DNA of 64,000 nt from Pontibacillus salipaludis. Lineage in GTDB: Bacteria > Bacillota > Bacilli > Bacillales > BH030062. The stretch covers positions 124,001-188,000 of the forward strand of contig NZ_BMIN01000002.1 of NCBI RefSeq assembly GCF_014642405.1, written 5' to 3'. The notes under the pieces are model-generated. The model ran no database searches. It was not told the DNA's origin and saw only the letters and a program-made list of their open reading frames with translations. Shown here piece after piece: positions 1 through 8,303 of this stretch; position 1 is the stretch's first letter, and each line of letters opens with the position of its first letter. The position numbers were made by a program, and so were the translations under genes.

Positions 1-577
1 TAATAACGACACCTTTTCCGGTCGCTTCTACACGCCCTTCAGACCCACCTATGACGGGGGGTTTCCCTGTAATAAATCCAGGTATATTACGTCCTCTTAA
101 TTTAAAGAACTCATCCATCATCCAGCCCATGACACGTCCATTTGTATTGACATCAGGTGCTGGGATGTCTTTCTGTGGACCTATAACAGGTTCAATCTGC
201 TGGATGTATTGGCGGCTTAGTTGTTGGAGCTCGCGTTTAGAGAGTGTACTAGGATCAATTTGAACGCCACCTTTTGCTCCTCCAAAAGGAAGTTTTAGAA
301 TAGCTGTTTTCATTGTCATCCACATTGAAAGGGCAACAACTTCCTCCTCACTTACATTCTCGTGAAAGCGAATGCCACCCTTACCTGGCCCAAGTAGATC
401 GCTATGAACAGAGCGAAAGCCTGTGTAGGTTTCTACAGTACCGTCATCCTTCTCAAGGGGAATCGATACTTTAATGCAGTGCTTCGGTTCTTTCAAGATT
501 TGGTAGACAGAAGAGGATAAATCCAGCTCTTCTACTACCTCGTTGATCTGTTTGTTTAACCAATCTAATGTACTCAC
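1..577 (-). CDS. NAD(P)-type glutamate dehydrogenase, N-terminal part (cut by window edge)
   Basis: Interconverts L-glutamate and 2-oxoglutarate plus ammonia in the cytoplasm. The 192 visible codons begin at a GTG (575-577) placed after an AAGGAGTGACC ribosome site. They contain the family signature around the substrate-binding lysines (GGAKGG, then DIPAPDVNTNGRMMGWMMDE) and end before the nucleotide-binding domain, which lies outside the window. Length and motifs fit the RocG/GudB hexameric enzymes of Bacillaceae. Which of the two it is cannot be decided from this part. No neighbour in the window is obviously co-transcribed: the next gene upstream (yueI) is on the same strand 64 bases away, with no clear terminator between them. 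Confidence 0.93.
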   Translation of the reverse strand, partial: MSTLDWLNKQINEVVEELDLSSSVYQILKEPKHCIKVSIPLEKDDGTVETYTGFRSVHSDLLGPGKGGIRFHENVSEEEVVALSMWMTMKTAILKLPFGGAKGGVQIDPSTLSKRELQQLSRQYIQQIEPVIGPQKDIPAPDVNTNGRVMGWMMDEFFKLRGRNIPGFITGKPPVIGGSEGRVEATGKGVVI

Positions 578-641
578 AGAGGTCACTCCTTCGTCTTAGT
601 CTATAAGACCTCTTCCCAAAGGAGAGTCCCCTAAAACCAAA

Positions 642-1085
642 TTATGGTGTTCTTCTTAAGAAATTAAGAAAACGCTTCACTACATTCCCCTTCGGCGCTG
701 GCTTCTGTTGAGGTTTGTCTTCTTGTAAAAAAATTTCTTCATGATCGACGGCATGCTCGTAAGTAAGGACTGCTCCCAAATCTGAATCTGCCTCTCTGTT
801 ATTAACAACTGTATACTCCAGCCCATGTTTCAAAGCTACGTCACGGTAATTCTTATAGTATCGTGAACTGATCTTACCGTTTATCAAAAGATGTGCACCT
901 TTGTTGTTTGCTATCTTCTCTTCCATATCTTGTACACCTTTTTTCTTCATAACCTGACCTTTCGTAAGGGCGAATACCACACGTTCGCGAATCGTTCCTA
1001 AAAAACGCTTTCTCTCCGATGGCTTCGTGTCAGGTGTGCCATAGATTCCATTTTGCAGATAATCTTCTACTTGTTTATCACTCAT
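642..1085 (-). CDS. yueI: YueI family protein (DUF1694)
   Basis: A 147-residue cytoplasmic protein of unknown function, found across Bacillaceae. The conserved beginning (YLQNGIYGTPDTKPSERKRF, LGTIRERVVFALTKGQV) and the middle region (GAHLLINGKISSRYYKNY) match the YueI family as I know it. I chose the second of two close ATG codons, because the GAGGA ribosome site sits a normal distance before it and actually overlaps the first ATG (1092-1094). The C-terminal 30 residues are basic and proline-rich and look disordered. Possible role unknown; the upstream neighbour is a palindromic repeat rather than a gene. Confidence 0.85.
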   Translation of the reverse strand: MSDKQVEDYLQNGIYGTPDTKPSERKRFLGTIRERVVFALTKGQVMKKKGVQDMEEKIANNKGAHLLINGKISSRYYKNYRDVALKHGLEYTVVNNREADSDLGAVLTYEHAVDHEEIFLQEDKPQQKPAPKGNVVKRFLNFLRRTP

Positions 1086-1173
1086 GTTCCTCATCCTTTG
1101 TTTCTGTTCTGGTATTTAGATTCCCCGAATATTCGGGAACCATGTGAGACCTGTCACTATATAAGTTGAGAGT

Positions 1174-1353
1174 ATGCTTCCGTTTGCTTAATTGAGCTTA
1201 AGGTGGTTGGGGAAATCACTCGCTTTCCGCGGCGAGCTGGGAAGCCTCCTCGTTCGCTAACGCTCTCTGTGGGGTCTCCCCTAGGCTCCTACTGCCGCAG
1301 GAGTCTCGCAATTTCCCCAACCACCTTTTCCATATTAGTAGTAACGGAAGCAT
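1174..1353. repeat. Dispersed palindromic repeat, type A, copy A1
   Basis: A 180-base element bounded by an 11-bp inverted repeat (ATGCTTCCGTT at 1174-1184 and its complement at 1343-1353). It holds a second, 15-bp perfect inverted repeat (1202-1216 and 1311-1325). The GC-rich core contains the words ACTCGCTTTCCGCGG, GGGGTCTCCCC and CTCCTACTGCCGCAGGAG. Related copies lie at 38774, 56362 and, as a hybrid, 25676. The open frames across it are a by-product of the GC-rich repeat. Confidence 0.9.
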
Positions 1354-1436
1354 GTCATATCTGTCCTGTTCTGAAACGAATCTAGTATAAAATTAACACT
1401 TAACTTTAACAGAGCCTAAGGAAATGAAGAGAAGAA

Positions 1437-1467
1437 GAAAAGCCCAAACGCGGGGCTTGGGCTTTTT
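1437..1467 (-). terminator. Rho-independent terminator after the M29 aminopeptidase
   Basis: Stem AGCCCAA/TTGGGCT around a GC-rich loop, followed on the minus strand by TTTTCTTC. It ends the leftward aminopeptidase gene. Confidence 0.8.
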
Positions 1468-1477
1468 CGTTTATTCT

Positions 1478-2719
1478 TTATTCAAAATCGATGGCCCAGT
1501 TTCCGTTGCGGAAGATTGGCTCGGTGGTGCCGTCTTCATAGACACCGTCGATATCCATGTCGGATGAACCCATCATAAAGTCTTCGTGTACCATGCTTTC
1601 GTTTACGCCATGTTTGGCTTTCTCGTCTTCGCTCATGTTAGATCCGCCTTCTACGTTTGTAGGGTAGGCGCCGCCTAGGGCTAAGTGGCATGACGCATTC
1701 TCATCATATAACGTGTTAAAGAAGATCAGTTCTGATTGTGATATTGGAGAGCGGTGGGGTACTAGTGCTACTTCCCCTAAGCGACGGGCTCCTTCGTCTG
1801 TGTCGAGAAGTAGTTTTAGCGTCTCTTCTCCCTCTTCTGCCTTAAAGTCTACAACTTTTCCATTATCAAATGTAAGGGTGAAGTTTTCAATGAGATTTCC
1901 TGCATAATTTAATGGTTTCGTGCTCGTTACGGTACCATTTATGCCGTCTTTGTGCGGCATTGTAAATACTTCTTCAGTAGGCATATTCGGATTAAACTTC
2001 ACTCCGTCCTGAGACTTTGTGTCTCCTCCATGCCAAATGTGGTTATCAACGAGCTGTACAGATAGATCTGTGCCAGGAGCTTTGTAGACAAGCTTTTTGT
2101 ACTGCTTTTCATTTAAGTAAGCACGTGCTTTACGTAACGTCGCGTTATGCTCTTCCCAAGCTGCGATTGGGTCTTCCTGGTCGATTCTTGTAATCTTAAA
2201 GATTTGATCCCACAACTGATCCATTGCTTCTTCTTGAGTAGCATTAGGATAAACCTTCTTCGCCCAGTTTACAGTAGGAACAGATACTATGGACCACGTA
2301 ATCTTATCGTTCATCACATACTGCTGGTATTCTTTCATTGCCTGTCCACCAGCTTTATTAGCTGCAGCAACACGAGCTGGGTCGATGTCTTTTAACAGGT
2401 CAGGGTTAGGAGCATAAATCGAAAGAACTGAAGCACCGTCTTTTGCATAACTCATTACTTCATCTACTTTCCATCCTGGTACATTTTCTAATACTTCCAT
2501 TGGAGCATTCTTCATTTTCAAGTATGTTAGGTCCTCATCAGACCAACGAACGTGTACATCTTTCGCTCCTGCTTCATACGCTCGCTTGGCTACAATACGA
2601 ACGAATTCAGCATTCTCCACGCTAGAATTAATCACTAGTGCTTGTCCTTCTTGTAAATTAACACCAGTATGTATCGCGAGATCAGCATATTTTTGAAATT
2701 GTTGTTCTGTTGGCTTCAT
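1478..2719 (-). CDS. M29 family aminopeptidase (AmpS/PepS type)
   Basis: Metal-dependent aminopeptidase of the thermophilic M29 family, which removes N-terminal residues from peptides in the cytoplasm. The 413-residue length is normal for the family. The conserved metal-site region can be seen: NPNMPTEEVFTMPHKDGINGTV near residue 250, then a downstream glutamate-rich segment (EVALVPHRSPIS), LYDENASCHLALGG, and the closing HEDFMMGSSDMDIDG that supplies the His and Asp ligands. ATG start at 2719 in a lone transcription unit. A terminator follows at 1437. The protein is acidic, which fits salt adaptation, but that is only a trend. Confidence 0.93.
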   Translation of the reverse strand: MKPTEQQFQKYADLAIHTGVNLQEGQALVINSSVENAEFVRIVAKRAYEAGAKDVHVRWSDEDLTYLKMKNAPMEVLENVPGWKVDEVMSYAKDGASVLSIYAPNPDLLKDIDPARVAAANKAGGQAMKEYQQYVMNDKITWSIVSVPTVNWAKKVYPNATQEEAMDQLWDQIFKITRIDQEDPIAAWEEHNATLRKARAYLNEKQYKKLVYKAPGTDLSVQLVDNHIWHGGDTKSQDGVKFNPNMPTEEVFTMPHKDGINGTVTSTKPLNYAGNLIENFTLTFDNGKVVDFKAEEGEETLKLLLDTDEGARRLGEVALVPHRSPISQSELIFFNTLYDENASCHLALGGAYPTNVEGGSNMSEDEKAKHGVNESMVHEDFMMGSSDMDIDGVYEDGTTEPIFRNGNWAIDFE

Positions 2720-2771
2720 CGTTTTATTCCCTCCATGATCGCTTTTTCTTTTTTCTTATTATTTCATATTT

Positions 2772-2808
2772 TCAAAACCTTGCCTAGTCAAGGGGACTTA
2801 GGCAAGGG
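2772..2808 (-). terminator. Rho-independent terminator after photolyase gene
   Basis: Nine-bp perfect stem (2778-2786 with 2799-2807) and a TTTT run on the minus strand, directly downstream of the photolyase gene. Confidence 0.75.
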
Positions 2809-2854
2809 GTTCTCTAGTTAAACAGTTTTAACTATCATCGTAGCTTCTGATACG

Positions 2855-4297
2855 TTAGGAATCTTTTTGCTTTTCAAAGACTTCGATTGCCCGTTTGCGC
2901 ATTGTTTTATGGTCGACACTTGGTTCAGGATAGTCTTCTCCTATTTTGCAATTGTATTGCTCCTGCTCTTCGGCTGACATCTTAGAAGGTTCATGGATAT
3001 ACTTCTTAGGCACATCTTTTAGTTGAGGAAGATAGGATTTAATGAATTCTCCTTCTGGGTCGAAACGTTCAGATTGACGGGTTGGATTAAAAACGCGAAA
3101 GTACGGCACAGCGTCTGTTCCTGTAGATGCCGCCCATTGCCATCCCCCGATATTTGATGAAGCATCATAATCAATAAGACGTTCTTCAAAATAGCGTTCC
3201 CCTTTTCGCCAATCCACTAGATAGTCTTTCGTCAAGAAGGAAGCTACGACCATCCGTAGACGATTGTGCATCCAGCCAATTGTATTCAATTGCTTCATGG
3301 CTGCATCTACGATCGGATAACCTGTCTCTCCCTCTTTCCATTTCTCAAAGTAATCTTCATCCTGATTCCAATCGATGCCTTGATACTGCTCACTTACTTC
3401 CTCATGCTTACTGTTTGGATAAATGTAGTGAATCATATTATAGAAATCACGCCAGGCAATTTCAGAGATGTATGTTTCCAGCCCTTTCGATTCTCCTCCA
3501 TTTTCTTCTATCACTTCCATCGCTTTATGATAGACCGTGCGGGGAGATAGAACGCCATTTTTTAAATATGGCGAGATCATACTCGTAGCGTTCTTTGCAG
3601 GGAAGTCCCGATTTTCTTCATAATGGTGCACCTTATTGTGGAGAAAGTGGGCCAACCTCTGAATGGCTGAGCGTTCTCCGATATGATTCCATTCTTTCGT
3701 GCAGTTTGAGAGTAAGTCTCGGAAAGCTTTCTCTCCTTTTTGAAATTGATCTGTGAAATCCGTACCTAGCTCTGAAAGCTTTTTCTTATCAATAGAATAC
3801 ACAGCAGGCTTATCTAAAGAGGACCACATTCGGTAATACGGCGTGAATACTTTGTAATAGCCACCATCCTTCTTATGAACTCCTTCAGCTCCATGAATGT
3901 GAGCATCTACAAAGCTTTCGACCGGTATGTCCTGGGCTTCAAGCCACTTCGTAACCGATTGATCACGCTCTCGGCCGAAACCTACTTCATCTTTATTATA
4001 AAATACGGATTGAACCGTAAAGTCTTGATCGAGCAAGTGTTGAAACGCTTCCTCAACTTCTCCTGAAATAAAATGAATGGGAAACTGTTGCTCAGCAGCC
4101 TGGTTCACAAGATCTTCTAATGTTCGGAAGAAATAATCATGCCGAACTGTAAATGAATCGTTTAGAGATGGATGTATATGAAACAACCCCATCACTTCTG
4201 CCCCAGATTGTTCAGCGTCTTTAAGTGCATAATATAACGCCTTATGATCACTTAAACGTAAATCCTGTCGAAACCATACCACATTTACCTTATTCAT
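2855..4297 (-). CDS. phr: Deoxyribodipyrimidine photolyase
   Basis: Repairs UV-induced cyclobutane pyrimidine dimers with blue light through FAD. The 480 residues show an N-terminal antenna domain (NVVWFRQDLRLSDHKAL near residue 5) and a C-terminal FAD/DNA domain with the signature blocks WMHNRLRMVVASFLTKD, WRKGERYFEERLIDYDASSN and GGWQWAASTGTDAVPYFR. These match class I CPD photolyases rather than plant cryptochromes. ATG start at 4297 follows a strong AGGAGG site. It stands alone, with a terminator at 2772. In a salt-pan or surface-living bacterium a photolyase is expected, but no damage-response (LexA) box was seen upstream. Confidence 0.95.
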   Translation of the reverse strand: MNKVNVVWFRQDLRLSDHKALYYALKDAEQSGAEVMGLFHIHPSLNDSFTVRHDYFFRTLEDLVNQAAEQQFPIHFISGEVEEAFQHLLDQDFTVQSVFYNKDEVGFGRERDQSVTKWLEAQDIPVESFVDAHIHGAEGVHKKDGGYYKVFTPYYRMWSSLDKPAVYSIDKKKLSELGTDFTDQFQKGEKAFRDLLSNCTKEWNHIGERSAIQRLAHFLHNKVHHYEENRDFPAKNATSMISPYLKNGVLSPRTVYHKAMEVIEENGGESKGLETYISEIAWRDFYNMIHYIYPNSKHEEVSEQYQGIDWNQDEDYFEKWKEGETGYPIVDAAMKQLNTIGWMHNRLRMVVASFLTKDYLVDWRKGERYFEERLIDYDASSNIGGWQWAASTGTDAVPYFRVFNPTRQSERFDPEGEFIKSYLPQLKDVPKKYIHEPSKMSAEEQEQYNCKIGEDYPEPSVDHKTMRKRAIEVFEKQKDS

Positions 4298-4412
4298 AAG
4301 GCACCTCCTATACCAATCTATACCCTCATCCTAACCAATCCATATCCCCCTCATAAACTCTCAATGCGTCTCCTAGCACAACAGCCATACCAATTCCCTT
4401 TAAAGCAGTAAA

Positions 4413-4464
4413 GCGTGCCAGGCACCCTTTACCTTACTAAATCAATAAAGGGTGTCTGGCACGC
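4413..4464. repeat. Short GTGCCAGGCACC inverted repeat, copy 1
   Basis: GCGTGCCAGGCACCCTTTA and its near-complement TAAAGGGTGTCTGGCACGC face each other across a 14-base spacer. The same module recurs at 11672, 12326, 54689 and 58321, always between genes. Confidence 0.85.
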
Positions 4465-4491
4465 TGTTGTTCTGTAGTGTGGTGAAGGGTT

Positions 4492-5370
4492 TTAGGTGTT
4501 GGATTGGATGAGTTGTTGAAAGATGGTGGTGGCTTTGGTGTGCATAGGTTTTTGGCGTACTAGAATGGAGAAGCTTCGTTTTAGCGTGGCTTCTGGTATG
4601 TTGATGATCGCTAGGCTATCCATAGCAATCTCTTTCCGTATGGTCCATAACGATAAGAAGGTTACACCCAGTCCTGCTTCAACAGATTCTTTAATAATTT
4701 GGGTGCTACCAAACTCCATACGCTCACTTGGTGATATGGAGAGATTATGAAACATTCGTTCTGTTGCTTCACGCGTTCCTGAACCGATTTCCCTCGTAAT
4801 CCATATAGCTTCTTCTACCTCACTCAACGTTACATGCTCTTTCTGCGCCAAAGGATGATCGTTTGAGGCTACGATTTTCATTTCATCCTCAGCAAAGGGA
4901 CGAGTATCAATAGAAGGCTCATCCACGTCACCCTCAACTATTCCGATATCAAGCTCCCTGTTTGCTACTTGCTTTGCGATATCTTGCGTGTTCCCGATAT
5001 TAACCCTTGGGTGAATAGAAGGATACTCTTTGCGCATTTTTGCAATAATACGAGGTAGAACATATTCTCCAAACGTGTAGCTCGCCCCAATCGATAGTTC
5101 ACCTTTTGGTTCATTAAACAATTCATGAATTAAATGGTGCATCGTGTCCTGATGACCAATAATTTGCTTAGCGTGCTCATACACGATCTCCCCTGCTTTT
5201 GTCGGAACAATTCTTTTATACGTGCGGTCTAATAACTGTACACCCATTTTAGATTCAAGGGACTTAATGTACTGGCTCACTGCAGGTTGTGTCATATATA
5301 AGGATTCAGCCGCTTTGGAGAAACCTCCTTGCTCTACTACAGTAATAAAAACTTTAAACGTATCATTCAC
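4492..5370 (-). CDS. LysR family transcriptional regulator divergent to yeiH-like gene
   Basis: A DNA-binding activator or repressor with an N-terminal winged helix-turn-helix (SKAAESLYMTQPAVSQYIKS, about residues 20-38) and a C-terminal periplasmic-binding-like effector domain. Total 292 residues if translation starts at the GTG at 5368-5370. I prefer this start because GGAGGTGA lies eight bases before it, whereas the two upstream ATG codons overlap that ribosome site. It is transcribed away from a YeiH-type transporter and the two share an 80-bp intergenic region with two palindromes, so it very likely controls the transporter and itself. It resembles the CysL/YeiE group. The effector is unknown; a sulfur compound would be a guess from that likeness. 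Confidence 0.88.
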   Translation of the reverse strand: MNDTFKVFITVVEQGGFSKAAESLYMTQPAVSQYIKSLESKMGVQLLDRTYKRIVPTKAGEIVYEHAKQIIGHQDTMHHLIHELFNEPKGELSIGASYTFGEYVLPRIIAKMRKEYPSIHPRVNIGNTQDIAKQVANRELDIGIVEGDVDEPSIDTRPFAEDEMKIVASNDHPLAQKEHVTLSEVEEAIWITREIGSGTREATERMFHNLSISPSERMEFGSTQIIKESVEAGLGVTFLSLWTIRKEIAMDSLAIINIPEATLKRSFSILVRQKPMHTKATTIFQQLIQSNT

Positions 5371-5388
5371 TTTCATCACCTCCATATT

Positions 5389-5404
5389 ATAAGTGTTTAC
5401 TTAT
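5389..5404. promoter_or_regulatory. Palindrome, candidate LysR-regulator operator 1
   Basis: ATAAGT-GTTT-ACTTAT, a perfect 6-4-6 inverted repeat between the divergent LysR and YeiH-type genes. Its T-rich/A-rich halves fit a T-N11-A type LysR site. Inferred from position. Confidence 0.55.
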
Positions 5405-5430
5405 AACCTATATTAACATGATTTATTTAA

Positions 5431-5444
5431 CTTATACCTATAAG
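5431..5444. promoter_or_regulatory. Palindrome, candidate LysR-regulator operator 2
   Basis: CTTATA-CC-TATAAG, a perfect 6-2-6 inverted repeat sharing the CTTAT word with operator 1. It lies 33 bases before the transporter start, so a bound regulator could cover the promoter or start of transcription. Confidence 0.45.
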
Positions 5445-5476
5445 GAGCGTAACATAAATGAACGGAGGTGCACGTT

Positions 5477-6472
5477 ATGTATACATTCTTATCCCGTTAT
5501 CCATTCTTCGGTGGAATCGGATTTACTTTCATATTAGCTACAATATGCGTTCTTCTTGCAGGGCTTCCAGGGTTTCAATATATAGGAGCTTTAGCTACGT
5601 CCATTCTTTTGGCCATTGTGTTTCGCCAGGCATTTGGCTATCCCACTGCCATCCACTCTGGTCTACAATTCTCAACGAAGAAGTTGCTTCGTGTTGCCAT
5701 TATTTTATTTGGCTTAAAGCTCAATATAGATGTTGTGTTAAATGAGGGACTGGGTTTACTTGCCAAAGGAGCTGGCACGATTATTTTCGCTATTGTCGTA
5801 ACGATGGTGTTATCTAGATGGCTTAAAGCAAACTGGATGATTGCTATGTTACTTGCAGTTGGTACCGGGGTGTGCGGTGCTGCAGCTATTGCTGCTGTAT
5901 CACCCATATTAAAATCAAAAGAAGAAGATACCGCATTGAGCGTTGGAATTATTGCTCTTGTAGGAACAGTGTTTGGTATTGCCTACACGATTGTCGGGCC
6001 TTTTCTTCCGATTACAGCTGAACAATACGGTATTTGGTCAGGGTTGAGCTTACATGAAATCGCACACGTGGCCCTTGCCGCAGAACCGGCTGGTGAAGAT
6101 GCGCTTGGTATGGCGCTACTTGCAAAGTTAGGACGGGTTCTCCTTCTGATCCCTCTTTCCTTCATTCTTGTATTTTGGATGCGACAAAAGCGGCACGATG
6201 AGACTCAAGCACAGGTCAGCTTCCCATGGTTCTTAATAGGTTTTATCATTATGAGTGTAGTGGGAACGTACGTGTTAGGTGATGTGATCCCGACTTCTGA
6301 CGCTTTCTTAACAGGTGTCTCAAACGTCACTACTTTCTTGTTAGCCATGGCGATGAGTGGCTTAGGATTAAATGTTAGTATGGCTAGTATTAAATCAAAG
6401 GCGATGCGACCGCTTGCGGCGATGCTTATTACATCCGTACTTTTATCCTTCATGACTTATTTTGCTTTATAA
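5477..6472 (+). CDS. YeiH/UPF0324 family putative sulfate exporter (membrane protein)
   Basis: An integral membrane protein of the UPF0324 (PSE, putative sulfate exporter) family, 331 residues with about ten hydrophobic segments. Conserved family stretches are visible (FRQAFGYPTAIHSGLQFS; ILFGLKLNI; GVCGAAAIAAVSPILKSKEE; HEIAHVALAAE; MAMSGLGLNV). I start at ATG 5477, six bases after GGAGGTG; the GTG at 5468 sits inside that ribosome site. Function in the family is weakly established. Pairing with a LysR regulator across the palindromic intergenic region is typical of the family. Confidence 0.88.
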   Translation: MYTFLSRYPFFGGIGFTFILATICVLLAGLPGFQYIGALATSILLAIVFRQAFGYPTAIHSGLQFSTKKLLRVAIILFGLKLNIDVVLNEGLGLLAKGAGTIIFAIVVTMVLSRWLKANWMIAMLLAVGTGVCGAAAIAAVSPILKSKEEDTALSVGIIALVGTVFGIAYTIVGPFLPITAEQYGIWSGLSLHEIAHVALAAEPAGEDALGMALLAKLGRVLLLIPLSFILVFWMRQKRHDETQAQVSFPWFLIGFIIMSVVGTYVLGDVIPTSDAFLTGVSNVTTFLLAMAMSGLGLNVSMASIKSKAMRPLAAMLITSVLLSFMTYFAL

Positions 6473-6562
6473 AATGGAACCGGGACATTCGCCCTTCCTC
6501 TTTTGATGAAAACGCATATGGTATGAAAGAGTACTATATTTCAATTTAAAGAGGTGGAACAC

Positions 6563-6664
6563 ATGTCTCAAAATTATGGTGGAGGATTCGCTTTAGTTGT
6601 AGTGTTATTTATTCTTCTTATCATCATCGGTGCTGGCGCATTTAGCGGCGGATACGGATACTAA
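6563..6664 (+). CDS. YjcZ family tiny transmembrane sporulation protein
   Basis: A 33-residue protein, MSQNYGGGFALVVVLFILLI followed by IIGAGAFSGGYGY, preceded by a GAGGTGG ribosome site six bases upstream. The Gly/Tyr-rich ends around one transmembrane helix are the signature of the YjcZ-type tiny proteins of spore formers (TIGR01732 as I recall it), some of which are found in spore coats or made during sporulation. It is followed by a bidirectional terminator. The role is unknown beyond a probable association with the spore. Confidence 0.82.
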   Translation: MSQNYGGGFALVVVLFILLIIIGAGAFSGGYGY

Positions 6665-6668
6665 AATG

Positions 6669-6709
6669 AAAAAAAGCGGGCGCCCCTTACTAAAGGAGAG
6701 CCCGCTTTC
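6669..6709. terminator. Bidirectional Rho-independent terminator
   Basis: AAGCGGGC and GCCCGCTT form the stem, with A-rich sequence on the left and T-rich on the right. It serves the yjcZ-like gene on the plus strand and the DUF4003 gene on the minus strand. Confidence 0.75.
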
Positions 6710-6710
6710 C

Positions 6711-7703
6711 TTATGATCCGTCTCCACCGCCAGCTACCACGGCTGAGCTACTTGCAAGAACAGCAACCATAGCAGCCTGTTGAGCTTGAACGATCGCTTC
6801 TAATGCTGTAAATAAACTCGTCTCCGTTACATTTGTATTTCCTGTAATCTCACTGACAACTATATTCGTTGTGATCTTTACGTTCATATCCGGATACCAT
6901 TTAAACAACTTCCTTTCATCAAGCTGACTAGAAAGCTGTTTGACCGTATTCACATGCTTTTCTCCATTTTCTATTAACGAAAGCATCCCCATTTCCGGAT
7001 AATACGCTTGCTTCCCTTTTAAACGTAGATCAACAAAAGTGGATTTCACCTTTTGAACCCGCTCCACTATAGCTTTCTCAGACTCTTCTGAAGGCAGGGC
7101 AAGGATATGACTTAGAAATTGCAGTTGATTCCCTTTCGTAAACCCATTATCATCCAAATGTGCATAAAAGGCCTCCACGTAATTAATTAAGGCGTCTTCC
7201 TCTTTATCTACTTCTCCTAACAGAACAGACAGCGGGTAATCCATATTCGTTGTAAGAAAAGGGTGTTCTACGCGCATTCCTTTATAGATCGACCTCGCAC
7301 GCTGAACAAGCGGAAGATTAAGTTCCCTATGTTTTAAAAAATGAACCATAGCTGCAATATATGTGAATACCCCTCGCTGGAATCTCTGATCCACGAAAGC
7401 CTCATACACTTCTAAATAGTTATGAAACATTTCTTTAGGCGCATCAAAATGAATATCAAGCATCGCAGCAGTTGTAAACCTAGCCTGAGATTTCAAGGTC
7501 GAAAACAACCCTACTTCGCCTTTAATATACTCACTCACCTCTAAGAATCGATCCATATTAAACTCTTTCTCATTCACGACGTACATGGATGCAATCATCA
7601 TATAGGTTTGATTGTTTGAAACAGACCACTTTAGCTTCCTCTTCAACTGATTCACGATCTCTATGTATCTCTCCATTTTGCGCTCTAAACGTTGCTGATC
7701 CAT
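6711..7703 (-). CDS. DUF4003 family protein
   Basis: A 330-residue protein that I assign to DUF4003, a Bacillales family of unknown function. The sequence is largely helical and soluble, with no signal peptide. The last 40 residues differ in character: an Ala/Val/Ser-rich segment (AQQAAMVAVLASSSAVVAGG) that could be membrane-associated, ending in GGGDGS. Start ATG 7703 follows AAGGAGCG. It is a single-gene unit between two terminators. No catalytic motif was recognised, so function is not stated. Confidence 0.75.
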   Translation of the reverse strand: MDQQRLERKMERYIEIVNQLKRKLKWSVSNNQTYMMIASMYVVNEKEFNMDRFLEVSEYIKGEVGLFSTLKSQARFTTAAMLDIHFDAPKEMFHNYLEVYEAFVDQRFQRGVFTYIAAMVHFLKHRELNLPLVQRARSIYKGMRVEHPFLTTNMDYPLSVLLGEVDKEEDALINYVEAFYAHLDDNGFTKGNQLQFLSHILALPSEESEKAIVERVQKVKSTFVDLRLKGKQAYYPEMGMLSLIENGEKHVNTVKQLSSQLDERKLFKWYPDMNVKITTNIVVSEITGNTNVTETSLFTALEAIVQAQQAAMVAVLASSSAVVAGGGDGS

Positions 7704-7771
7704 TCAAACACGCTCCTTACCGTTCGGTTACTACTATAATGTACGAGCGTATTCTGGATTTTGTTTCAAAA

Positions 7772-7803
7772 AATAGAAAAAGGAGGCCTATAGGCCTCCT
7801 TTA
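7772..7803 (-). terminator. Terminator of the riboflavin operon
   Basis: Perfect GGAGGCCTATAGGCCTCC stem followed by TTTTTC on the minus strand, immediately after ribH. Confidence 0.85.
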
Positions 7804-7814
7804 TTCTGTTCGAT

Positions 7815-8285
7815 TTATTGTTCAAAAGCCTTATTTAATGTTGCCATTTCAATGGCCGCAGTTGCAGCTTCCCATCCTTTATTACCAGCCTTTGTGCCAG
7901 CACGTTCAATGGCTTGCTCGATGGTTTCTGTGGTGATTACACCAAAGATAACCGGGACTCCTGTTTGCATAGAGGCTTGCGAAACGCCTTTTGCAGCTTC
8001 TCCGCACACATAATCAAAGTGAGGAGTGGACCCTCGAATAACAGCCCCTAACGTAATCACTGCATCGTACTTACCTGTGTCAGCCATGCGTTTAGCGATC
8101 ATTGGAATTTCATATGCTCCTGGTACATACGCTATGTCCACGTCACTTTCTGCCACACCATGACGTTTTAGTGCATCTTGAGCACCTTCGTTTAGTTTAC
8201 TTGTGATGAAGTCGTTGAATCGACCAACAACAATCCCAATTTTTAATCCTGTTCCTACTAAATGTCCTTCAAATGTTTGTCCCAT
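7815..8285 (-). CDS. ribH: 6,7-dimethyl-8-ribityllumazine synthase
   Basis: Condenses 5-amino-6-ribitylaminouracil with 3,4-dihydroxy-2-butanone 4-phosphate, the penultimate step of riboflavin synthesis. The 156 residues are the standard length and include the family blocks [45 protein letters not shown] (with the active-site His) and GNKGWEAA. Last gene of the ribD-ribE-ribBA-ribH operon, 18 bases after ribBA, with GAGGAGG before its ATG and a terminator behind it. In Bacillus the protein forms the 60-mer shell enclosing riboflavin synthase. Confidence 0.97.
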   Translation of the reverse strand: MGQTFEGHLVGTGLKIGIVVGRFNDFITSKLNEGAQDALKRHGVAESDVDIAYVPGAYEIPMIAKRMADTGKYDAVITLGAVIRGSTPHFDYVCGEAAKGVSQASMQTGVPVIFGVITTETIEQAIERAGTKAGNKGWEAATAAIEMATLNKAFEQ

Positions 8286-8303
8286 GTATGATTCCTCCTC
8301 GAA

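Noticed and set aside
1203-1385. Open frame across repeat A1
   Set aside because: It runs through the GC-rich palindrome, has no ribosome site, and similar frames arise in every copy (for example 39024-39248 and 56380-56667).
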